Source of the DNA: Klebsiella pneumoniae
Lineage (GTDB): Bacteria > Pseudomonadota > Gammaproteobacteria > Ga0077536
NCBI GenBank assembly: GCA_945861225.1
Contig: CAMATU010000010.1
Coordinates: forward strand, 1 to 38,865
Length of the DNA stretch: 38,865 nt
Reading direction: 5' to 3'
In this document: positions 32,029 through 38,865 of the stretch, in pieces
Numbering within the stretch: position 1 is the stretch's first letter
How the letters are laid out: each line of letters opens with the position of its first letter
Made by a program: the position numbers and the translations under genes
Notes under the pieces: generated by a model
Told to the model about the DNA's origin: nothing
The model's database searches: none
What the model saw: the letters and a program-made list of their open reading frames with translations, nothing else

Positions 32029-33159
32029 ATGTACCCACTGCAAAGATCGCAAAGCGTGACCGCATCGACGTTAAATCCTGAAGGATCTCGCGCAAGCCCG
32101 CTGCGCAAAATCATCCATGTCGATATGGACGCGTTCTACGCCTCGGTGGAACAGCGTGATGCGCCAGCGCTGCGCGGCAAACCGGTGATCGTGGCCTGGC
32201 TAGGCGCTCGCTCAGTGGTGTGTGCTGCGTCGTACGAAGCGCGCAAGTTTGGCATCCGTTCCGCGATGCCAGCGAGCCGTGCTGAACGCCTGTGTCCGCA
32301 GGCGATTTTCGTACCGCCGGACTTTGCGCGCTATCGCGCAGTCTCGCGCCAGCTGCGCGCGATCTTTCACCGCTATACCGAGTTGGTTGAACCGCTTTCG
32401 CTGGACGAGGCTTATCTGGATGTGTCCGTTAACTCGCGCGGGATCTCCACCGCAACGCGAGTCGCGCAAGAGATTCGGCGAGAGATCACGCGCGACACCG
32501 GGTTGACGGCGTCGGCCGGTGTCGCGCCGAACAAGTTTCTGGCAAAAATCGCCTCTGATTGGCGCAAGCCCAATGGCTTGTTCGTGATCCAGCCGCACGA
32601 AGTGCTCGATTTTCTAGCCCCGCTGCCGATCGGGAGACTGCCGGGCGTCGGGCGCGCCACCGAACACCAGCTGCAGTTGCTGGGGATCACTTGCGTACGC
32701 GACCTGCGAGCGCTGCCGCGCGCCGAACTCGCGCAACGCTTTGGCCGCTTTGGCGAACGGCTATACAAGCTTGCCCTGGGCGATGATCCCCATACCGTGG
32801 AACCTAACCGTCCGTTACAGCAGGTATCCGTGGAAGAAACGCTGGAATCTGATCTGCAATTGAGCGAACTCTCGTCGCTCGTGCGCGAGAGCGCTGCCAA
32901 AGCCTGGCTGGCCGTACAGAAGACCGGGCAGACTGGGCGCACGATTGTACTCAAGCTCAAAACCGCCGATTTTCGCGCGCTGACGCGCAGCGTTACGCCG
33001 ACCATCGCACCGCAGTCTGTGGAAGACATCAGCGAATTCGCGTTGGGTTTACTGGCCCGCGTCGACCTTGCACCGACCACGCGTTTTCGTCTGGTCGGCG
33101 TCGGCGTCACTAATTTTCTGGAGGTGAATTCGGCGACTCCCCAGGCCGAACTTTTCTAA
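32029..33159 (+). CDS. dinB: DNA polymerase IV (Y family)
   Basis: A Y-family lesion-bypass polymerase. Catalytic acidic residues are in HVDMDAFYASVEQ and SLDEAYLDVS. The palm/fingers contain VCAASYEARKFGIRSAMP and YRAVSRQLRAIF, helix-hairpin-helix LPGVGRATEHQL, and the little-finger domain follows. The beta-clamp-type tail ends in AELF. Homology begins only at about RKIIHVDMDAF (32107), so the true start is somewhere from 32029 (ATG, used here) to shortly before; an ATG much further upstream is rejected since it would run through the 66-aa gene. About 376 residues, close to normal DinB. No LexA box was recognised. Confidence 0.9.
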   Translation: MYPLQRSQSVTASTLNPEGSRASPLRKIIHVDMDAFYASVEQRDAPALRGKPVIVAWLGARSVVCAASYEARKFGIRSAMPASRAERLCPQAIFVPPDFARYRAVSRQLRAIFHRYTELVEPLSLDEAYLDVSVNSRGISTATRVAQEIRREITRDTGLTASAGVAPNKFLAKIASDWRKPNGLFVIQPHEVLDFLAPLPIGRLPGVGRATEHQLQLLGITCVRDLRALPRAELAQRFGRFGERLYKLALGDDPHTVEPNRPLQQVSVEETLESDLQLSELSSLVRESAAKAWLAVQKTGQTGRTIVLKLKTADFRALTRSVTPTIAPQSVEDISEFALGLLARVDLAPTTRFRLVGVGVTNFLEVNSATPQAELF

Positions 33160-33214
33160 GCAATTTGATGAACCGGACCCTCAAGCCCGGGTACACCGCG
33201 CCGCTAACTTATTT

Positions 33215-33255
33215 GAACGGTGATACCCTCCCCTCCTTGTCTACCGTTCATTTTT
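33215..33255 (+). terminator. Possible intrinsic terminator after dinB
   Basis: GAACGGT (33215-33221) pairs with ACCGTTC (33243-33249), followed directly by ATTTTT. The 7-bp stem and T-run are right for a terminator of dinB, but the 21-nt loop is long. Confidence 0.4.
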
Positions 33256-33287
33256 GGCGGGTCGATCGCGAGGTCGGCCCGCCCTCC

Positions 33288-35525
33288 CTATTCCACCGCT
33301 TCCAAGGCATCGACTCTTTGTAGCCCGCGCGGGAGCATATTGCCGCGTTTAGCGCGTTCGCTGCGGTAGGCATCGAGATCGCGGGATTTAATGGTCACAA
33401 AGCGATTGCCCGCAAACAATTTGAGATTCCAGCCGGCAGGAATAATCGCCACACCACGCACAAACTCTTCGCGCTTTTTGGCTTTAGTGCCGGGAATACT
33501 GATCATCTTGAGACCCTTGCCACGTGGTAGCACCGGCAGCTCGGAAAGCTTAAAGACCAGCAAGTGTCCGGCCGTTGTCACACACGCGACTTCATCATCT
33601 GCAGCATTCATCACCATCGCAGGTGGCAATGCACGTGCCGGGTCAGTCACGCTAAGCAGGGCTTTGCCGGCCTTGTTGCGCACGCTCAGACTTTCCAAGG
33701 TCGCGACAAAGCCATAGCCGGCATCCGAGCTCACCACCACTTGCTGCTCAGCGGCACCCAGCACCACGCCGACGAACGGCACACCATCGGGTGGACTCAA
33801 CTTGCCGGCGAGTGGCTCGCCCATGCCCCGGGCAGAAGGCAAAGTGTGCGCCGGTAGAGAATAACTGCGCCCATCCGCGCCTAAGAACAATGCAAGCTGA
33901 TTACTGCGCCCGCGCGCGGCGGCGAGAAACTGGTCGCCACTGCGAAACCCCAATTCACTCGGATTGATTTCATGCCCTTTGGCCGCACGTACCCAGCCCT
34001 TTTCCGACAACACGACCGTAATCGGCTCGACGGTGACTAAATCCGCATCAGTCATGGCCTGCGCGGGCGCACGTTGCACCAGCGCTGAGCGCCGCTCATC
34101 GCCAAATTCTTCTGCGTCCGCCAGGAGCTCTTCTTTGACCAGTGTCTTCAAGCGACGCGCGGAGCCCAGAATCAGCTCGATACGGTTCCTCTCAGTGTCT
34201 AACGCGTTCTGCTCAGCACGGATCCGCTGCTCTTCCAGCCGCGCCAGATGACGAAGGCGCAAATCGAGCACCGCATTGGCCTGAATCTCGCTCAACTCAA
34301 AGCGCGCCATCAGCGCCGCCTGCGGCTGCTCCTCATAGCGAATGATGCGGATCACTTCGTCGATATTGAGGTACGCAATGAGATAGCCGGCCAGGATGTG
34401 CAGGCGTTCGTTTACTTTGTCCAGTCTGAATTGCAGACGGCGGCGGACCGTTTCCGTGCGGTATTCCAACCACTCGCTGAGCAGACTCTTAAGATTCTTA
34501 ACCCCAGGCAAACCATTCAGCCCGATGATATTGAGATTGACCCGGAAGCTGCGTTCAAGGTCCGTGGTGGCGAACAGATGCTGCATCAGGGATTCGAGTT
34601 CCACCCGATTGGAACGGGGCAACAGCACGATCCTGATGGGTGTTTCATGATCGGATTCATCCCGAATGTCGTCGAGCATGGGCAACTTTTTGGCCTGCAT
34701 CTGCTCGGCAATCTGCTCGATAATTTTGGCGCCGGAAGTTTGGTACGGGAGCGCGGTAATCACGACATTGCCGTTTTCGAACTCGTAACACGCGCGCATG
34801 CGGACTGCTCCATGGCCAGTCTCGTAGATTTGGCGGAGATCCGCCGGCGCGCTGATGATTTCGCCGCCAGAAGGATAATCCGGACCCAACACATAGCTGC
34901 AGAGCTCGGCGATTGAAATGCCGGGTTGCTCAAGCAGCTGCACGCAGGCTTGCACCACTTCGGTTAAGTTGTGCGGCGGAATATCGGTTGCCATGCCGAC
35001 TGCAATGCCTGTTGTGCCATTCAACAGCACATTCGGTACGCGCGCCGGGAGCAAGCGTGGTTCTTCCAAAGTCCCGTCAAAATTCGGCACCCAATCTGCG
35101 GTGCCTTGTTCGAGTTCGCTGAGCAGCGTATCCGCGTAAGGGGTAAGTTTCGCCTCGGTGTAGCGCATCGCGGCGAAGGATTTCGGATCGTCGGGAGAGC
35201 CCCAGTTGCCCTGACCATCCACCAATGGATAGCGATAACTGAAGGGCTGAGCCATCAACACCATCGCCTCATAGCACGCGGAGTCGCCGTGTGGATGGAA
35301 TTTCCCGATGACATCGCCCACCGTCCGAGCGGACTTCTTGTACTTGGCGGTCGCGTTCAAGCTGAGTTCGGACATCGCGTAGATGATCCGCCGCTGCACA
35401 GGTTTCAGGCCATCGCCAATATGCGGCAGGGCGCGATCAAGAATCACGTACATGGAATAATCCAGGTACGCCTGCTCAGTGAAATCCCGCAGAGATCTGC
35501 GTTCTATCGCGGCCTTGTCACCCAT
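33288..35525 (-). CDS. parC: DNA topoisomerase IV subunit A
   Basis: A 745-residue type IIA topoisomerase subunit, the length of ParC rather than GyrA. The catalytic tyrosine is Y122 ([10 protein letters not shown]). The N-terminal DNA-binding domain contains [20 protein letters not shown]. The quinolone region GDSACYE keeps the susceptible-type Ser82 and Glu86 (E. coli S80, E84). The C-terminal beta-pinwheel lacks a GyrA box. TAGGTAG precedes the ATG by about 6 nt. It is 80 bp downstream of parE on the same strand, so the two subunits are made together to decatenate daughter chromosomes. Confidence 0.96.
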   Translation of the reverse strand: MGDKAAIERRSLRDFTEQAYLDYSMYVILDRALPHIGDGLKPVQRRIIYAMSELSLNATAKYKKSARTVGDVIGKFHPHGDSACYEAMVLMAQPFSYRYPLVDGQGNWGSPDDPKSFAAMRYTEAKLTPYADTLLSELEQGTADWVPNFDGTLEEPRLLPARVPNVLLNGTTGIAVGMATDIPPHNLTEVVQACVQLLEQPGISIAELCSYVLGPDYPSGGEIISAPADLRQIYETGHGAVRMRACYEFENGNVVITALPYQTSGAKIIEQIAEQMQAKKLPMLDDIRDESDHETPIRIVLLPRSNRVELESLMQHLFATTDLERSFRVNLNIIGLNGLPGVKNLKSLLSEWLEYRTETVRRRLQFRLDKVNERLHILAGYLIAYLNIDEVIRIIRYEEQPQAALMARFELSEIQANAVLDLRLRHLARLEEQRIRAEQNALDTERNRIELILGSARRLKTLVKEELLADAEEFGDERRSALVQRAPAQAMTDADLVTVEPITVVLSEKGWVRAAKGHEINPSELGFRSGDQFLAAARGRSNQLALFLGADGRSYSLPAHTLPSARGMGEPLAGKLSPPDGVPFVGVVLGAAEQQVVVSSDAGYGFVATLESLSVRNKAGKALLSVTDPARALPPAMVMNAADDEVACVTTAGHLLVFKLSELPVLPRGKGLKMISIPGTKAKKREEFVRGVAIIPAGWNLKLFAGNRFVTIKSRDLDAYRSERAKRGNMLPRGLQRVDALEAVE

Positions 35526-35605
35526 GGTCTACCTACATTCAAGAAGGCCGCGCGCGGCCCGTGGAGAGGATTTTCAGAAATCTGTGGCGAGCGCCCGATC
35601 GTTGT

Positions 35606-37498
35606 TCAATCGATGATCGCAAGATTGCCCTTACGCTCTAACCAATCGCGGCGATCGCCTGAACGCTTCTTGGCCAGCAACATATCGAGCAGGGCGTCGG
35701 CCGGATGTTCGCTATCCACCGTCAATTGCACCAGCCGCCGCGACTCCGGCGCCATGGTCGTTTCCCGCAGTTGCAGCGGATTCATTTCCCCCAAGCCCTT
35801 GAAGCGCTGGATATTGATCTTGCCGCGGATTTTATCCGCCGTAATCTGCGCGAGCAGGCGCTCCTTTTCGCTCTCGTCCTGCGCGTAGAACACGTCTTTT
35901 CCCGCATCAATCCGATACAGCGGCGGTAATGCTACAAACACATGCCCTGCCGCCACCAAGGAACGAAAATGGCGCTGGAATAGCGCGCAGAGCAAGGTTG
36001 CAATGTGCGCCCCATCCGAGTCCGCATCGGCCAGAATACAGATCTTGCCGTAGCGCAGACCGGCCAGGTCATCGACCCCCGGATCGACCCCCAACGCGAC
36101 CGCGATGTCGTGCACTTCCTGTGAGGCGAGGACCTGTGTTGAATCCACTTCCCAGGTGTTCAGGATCTTACCCCGCAAGGGCAAAATCGCCTGAAACTCT
36201 TTACTGCGCGCTTGCTTCGCCGAGCCGCCTGCCGAATCTCCCTCGACCAAAAACAACTCGGATTCGTCCAGATCATTCGATAAACAATCGGCAAGCTTAC
36301 CGGGCAGGGCCGGCCCGCTGCCTGCGATCTTTTTACGCACGACTGCCTTCGCCGCCTTGAGGCGTGATTGCGCGCGCAAAATGGCGATTTCGGCGATCCG
36401 TTCGCCCGCTTCAACGTGCTGATGCAACCACAAGGTCGTCGCATCGCGCACCGCGCCAGCGACCAACGCCGTACACGCCTGCGACGATAGCCGCTCTTTG
36501 GTTTGTCCCGAGAATTGCGGCTCAGTTAATTTCACCGACAAAATGTAAGTGCAGCGATCAAAGACATCGTCGGCGTTCAATTTGACGCCGCGGGGAATTA
36601 AATTCCGGAAGTCACAGAATTCACGCACGGCGTCCAGCAAACCCTGGCGCAGGCCATTCACATGGGTGCCACCTTGCAGGGTTGGTACTAAATTCACGTA
36701 GCTCTCGGTGATCAGCTCGCCGTCATCGGCGCGCCAATGAACCGCCCAGGTTACCCCTTCCCGCGCATTCTCCAGGGTGCCGGTGACGGCCTCTGGCGGG
36801 AGGAGTTCAGCGTCCGGCAGCGCGGACGTGAGATAGCCTTGCAGACCATTCTCATAGCACCAGCTCACGCGTTCATTCGCCGCAGTATCGTGAAAGGTGA
36901 CCGTCAGGCCAGGGCACAGCACCGCTTTCGCGCGCAGTAGATGCTTCAAGCGCGGAATGGCGATTTTGACGGTGTCGAAATACTTCTGATCCGGCAGGAA
37001 GCGGAGCGTGGTCCCCGAGTTCTGCCGTCCGACCTTGCCCACTTCCGTCAACTCGCTGCGCCGCTCGCCGCCTGCAAAACTCATCACATATTCGGCACCG
37101 TTGCGCCTGACGCGAACTTCAAGGCTAAGCGAAAGCGCGTTAACGACAGACACACCAACGCCATGCAGGCCGCCTGAGAATTTGTAGTTTTTGCTGGAGA
37201 ATTTTCCGCCCGCATGCAGCCGCGTCAGAATCACTTCCACGCCGGATAACTTTTCGCCGGGATGGAGATCGACAGGCATGCCGCGACCGTTATCCGTGAC
37301 TTCGATATAGCCGTCTTCCTGCAGCACCACGTCGATCCGTGAACAGTGGCCTGAAATCGCTTCATCGACGCTGTTATCGACGACTTCCTGAATGAGGTGA
37401 TTTGGACGCGAGGTATCCGTGTACATGCCCGGCCGCTTGCGCACGGGTTCGAGTCCGGTCAGAACTTCAATATCAACCGCGTCGTATCTTGAGCTCAA
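35606..37498 (-). CDS. parE: DNA topoisomerase IV subunit B
   Basis: A 630-residue ATPase subunit of topoisomerase IV. GHKL motifs are present (EVVDNSVDEA, VTDNGRGMP and GGLHGVGVSVVNALS), as are the TOPRIM residues in LVEGDSAGGSAKQ and LADADSDGAHI. The KGLGEMNPLQLRETTM block is typical of ParE/GyrB. The start is a TTG at 37498: the in-frame TAA lies only 11 codons upstream and no ATG or GTG occurs between. A weak GGTGG is 7 nt before it. The length without GyrB-specific insert and the neighbouring parC fix it as ParE. Confidence 0.96.
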   Translation of the reverse strand: MSSRYDAVDIEVLTGLEPVRKRPGMYTDTSRPNHLIQEVVDNSVDEAISGHCSRIDVVLQEDGYIEVTDNGRGMPVDLHPGEKLSGVEVILTRLHAGGKFSSKNYKFSGGLHGVGVSVVNALSLSLEVRVRRNGAEYVMSFAGGERRSELTEVGKVGRQNSGTTLRFLPDQKYFDTVKIAIPRLKHLLRAKAVLCPGLTVTFHDTAANERVSWCYENGLQGYLTSALPDAELLPPEAVTGTLENAREGVTWAVHWRADDGELITESYVNLVPTLQGGTHVNGLRQGLLDAVREFCDFRNLIPRGVKLNADDVFDRCTYILSVKLTEPQFSGQTKERLSSQACTALVAGAVRDATTLWLHQHVEAGERIAEIAILRAQSRLKAAKAVVRKKIAGSGPALPGKLADCLSNDLDESELFLVEGDSAGGSAKQARSKEFQAILPLRGKILNTWEVDSTQVLASQEVHDIAVALGVDPGVDDLAGLRYGKICILADADSDGAHIATLLCALFQRHFRSLVAAGHVFVALPPLYRIDAGKDVFYAQDESEKERLLAQITADKIRGKINIQRFKGLGEMNPLQLRETTMAPESRRLVQLTVDSEHPADALLDMLLAKKRSGDRRDWLERKGNLAIID

Positions 37499-37579
37499 TT
37501 TAAACCACCGCTGTACTCGCCGCGCTTAGCGCTTGCCCGCCGCAACCGGCGCGGATGTTGGTGCAAGCAGTGCACCGCG

Positions 37580-38185
37580 TCAAGCAAGGTCGGCAAGCAG
37601 CGAATCGCGAGTAGCAGCCGGAATTTCAGCCATTTGGAATTGATAATACGGATGATCGATGCCGATTGCGATTGCACCGCCAGTGCGGGCGGTCGCGATC
37701 TGCACCGCGGTCAACGGGAAGCGGAGAAAATGCACCGCAGAAGTCTTACCTTCACGGCTGCGATCAAGATCTTCATCGGCGATCCCGAACACTGGCGGAT
37801 GCTGCCCAATCTTTACCCACACGCGATGCTCAACTTCGACGAGATTGGCGAGCGCTATCCGTCGCTCCTCGACCTCCTCGTATTCAATCAGCATTGTCGC
37901 TTTCCAATTGTCACCATCCGGGATCAATGGATTGTAGGCTGCCAGTTCTTCGTCGATTGCTTCGGCTTCAAAGATTCTTTCCACCCGCAGCATTTCTTGT
38001 ACTTGATACTGCACTGTCAGGGCGTCTTCGAACAACAGGGTGATGTGTGCACCTAACGGCACTTGCCGCGCAGCTTTGTGCGCGAGCACTTTGCTTTTAA
38101 ACGCCGTGCGCTCAGCGTAATAGCGCTCTAAGGACATTAAATCAGCACGGGTTAAGGCGCGCGAAGCCATGCGGTTAGATGCCAT
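37580..38185 (-). CDS. DUF3501 family protein
   Basis: A 201-residue protein of the DUF3501 family. Seen: LTRADLMSLERYYAER, VPLGAHITLLFEDALTVQYQVQEMLRVERI and NPLIPDGDNWKATMLIEY. These proteins typically occur beside a rubrerythrin and an HdrD-like Fe-S protein; function is not known, though the set is thought to be related to redox or peroxide defence. The ATG at 38185 follows TAAGG and overlaps the upstream Fe-S gene by 11 bp; ATG at 38170 is an alternative. parE starts about 80 bp downstream, so it may be in one transcript. Confidence 0.85.
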   Translation of the reverse strand: MASNRMASRALTRADLMSLERYYAERTAFKSKVLAHKAARQVPLGAHITLLFEDALTVQYQVQEMLRVERIFEAEAIDEELAAYNPLIPDGDNWKATMLIEYEEVEERRIALANLVEVEHRVWVKIGQHPPVFGIADEDLDRSREGKTSAVHFLRFPLTAVQIATARTGGAIAIGIDHPYYQFQMAEIPAATRDSLLADLA

Positions 38186-38865
38186 ACGCGCGCCTTAGCA
38201 GCGCAAAGGCCGAGCCAGTGCGCGGGCGCGCCACACCTTGTTCGATTAATTCTCCAGCCATCGGACAATCACTCAGATAGTGATCAAACTCGCCGTCCTC
38301 GATGCGCTTCACCACCGGGCGACAGATTTTTTTGGCCAACGCATAGTTCTCGACTTTCACTGCGTAAGTACCGTCGTGCCCCGAGCAGCGCTCGATCGCG
38401 GTGACTTCGGTATTCGCGACCAGCTCAAGCACCTCTTTTGTTTTTAGCCCAATGTTCTGCACGCGTTGGTGGCAGGGTACGTGGTAGGCAATCTTGCCCA
38501 GGGACTGCTGAAAATCCTGTTTAAGCAGTCCGGCCTTGTGCCGCAGCATCAAGTACTCAAAGGGATCGAAGAAGGCCCTTTTTATGCGCTGCACCCGTGC
38601 GTCCTCAGGAAACATCAAGGGCAATTCCTGCTTGAACATCAGCACACAGCTCGGGATCGGCGCCACGAGATCGAAACCCTCGTCTACCAGCGCCATCAAT
38701 TGAGCCGCATTCGCTTCCTTCAATTTTTCCACTGCGCGCAGATCACCGAGCTCAAGTTTAGGCATGCCGCAGCATTGATTCGCCGCCGCCACGCGGACCT
38801 CTAGCCCGTTATGGCATAGCACTTCATAAAGATCTTCGACGACTTGCGGCGCGTTTTTATCCCCG
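38175..38865 (-). CDS. CCG-domain (HdrD/GlpC-like) Fe-S protein, C-terminal part
   Basis: The frame is open to the right edge, so only the C-terminal ~229 residues are present. It has the CCG-type cysteine motif twice in its spread form: NQCCGMPKLELGD, then AYHVPCHQR followed by IERCSGHDGTY, and a later DCPMAG. Such domains bind an unusual [4Fe-4S] cluster in heterodisulfide-reductase-like and glycolate-oxidase iron-sulfur proteins. The N-terminal ferredoxin part would lie beyond the window. The 11-bp overlap with DUF3501 is the conserved gene pair; a rubrerythrin gene is expected further upstream outside the window. Confidence 0.85.
   Translation of the reverse strand, partial: GDKNAPQVVEDLYEVLCHNGLEVRVAAANQCCGMPKLELGDLRAVEKLKEANAAQLMALVDEGFDLVAPIPSCVLMFKQELPLMFPEDARVQRIKRAFFDPFEYLMLRHKAGLLKQDFQQSLGKIAYHVPCHQRVQNIGLKTKEVLELVANTEVTAIERCSGHDGTYAVKVENYALAKKICRPVVKRIEDGEFDHYLSDCPMAGELIEQGVARPRTGSAFALLRRAYGI

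Noticed and set aside
33256-33283. GGCGGG/CCCGCC hairpin as the parC terminator
   Set aside because: On the minus strand it is followed by A residues and not a T-run, so the case is too weak.
34971-35888. A 305-codon open frame on the plus strand
   Set aside because: It is antisense to parC and parE and arises from GC-rich codon bias of those genes.

Overview
The window looks like chromosomal DNA of a moderately GC-rich gammaproteobacterium. It carries topoisomerase IV genes (parE, parC), dinB, a prkA/yeaH/spoVR operon, a YaiL-type DUF2058 gene, prkB, an adenosylcobalamin-dependent ribonucleotide reductase and short GTAG-type REP palindromes. The mix of a BVMO, a P450, a PhyH dioxygenase, a Mo-hydroxylase and an acetoacetate-decarboxylase-like enzyme suggests an environmental degrader, perhaps near Steroidobacterales, Nevskiales or Xanthomonadales. 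That placement is a guess from gene content. I saw no rRNA, tRNA, CRISPR array, transposase or prophage.

Layout. Positions 1-4.8 kb hold the 5' part of nrdJ (minus), a PhyH-type dioxygenase with a small zinc-ribbon-like protein (plus), a stand-alone Lrp-type ligand domain and two divergent GST-fold proteins. Positions 4.75-7.2 kb (minus) hold a compact RiPP-type operon: an exported Cys-rich precursor of the HvfA type, then an MNIO (DUF692) enzyme and its DUF2063 partner. The precursor carries four CGxxC units in place of the usual EGKCG repeats. A long hairpin and a REP pair separate it from the enzyme genes.

Positions 7.2-11.7 kb (minus) encode a three-subunit molybdenum hydroxylase (M, S, L order) plus CoxG. 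Its large subunit lacks both known CoxL active-site signatures. Divergent from it, 11.9-16.5 kb (plus) is a catabolic operon: SMP-30-type lactonase, HisD-type dehydrogenase, acetoacetate-decarboxylase-like protein, SDR and a TetR regulator. The SDR gene is interrupted by a TAG that falls exactly on the catalytic tyrosine codon. The two arms plausibly form one degradation pathway for an unknown substrate.

Positions 16.5-26.7 kb are mixed: a cupin with a histone-H1-like tail, an NYN-LOTUS protein, prkB, a FrnE-like DsbA protein, hydroxypyruvate isomerase, a phosphohexomutase, a 225-bp element with 22-bp terminal inverted repeats, a Baeyer-Villiger monooxygenase, DUF2058 and a P450. Positions 26.8-31.7 kb hold a clear sigma-54 promoter driving prkA-yeaH-spoVR, a stress/starvation operon. 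Positions 31.7-38.9 kb contain a small orphan gene, dinB, parC and parE (minus), then DUF3501 and a CCG-domain Fe-S protein that runs off the right edge.
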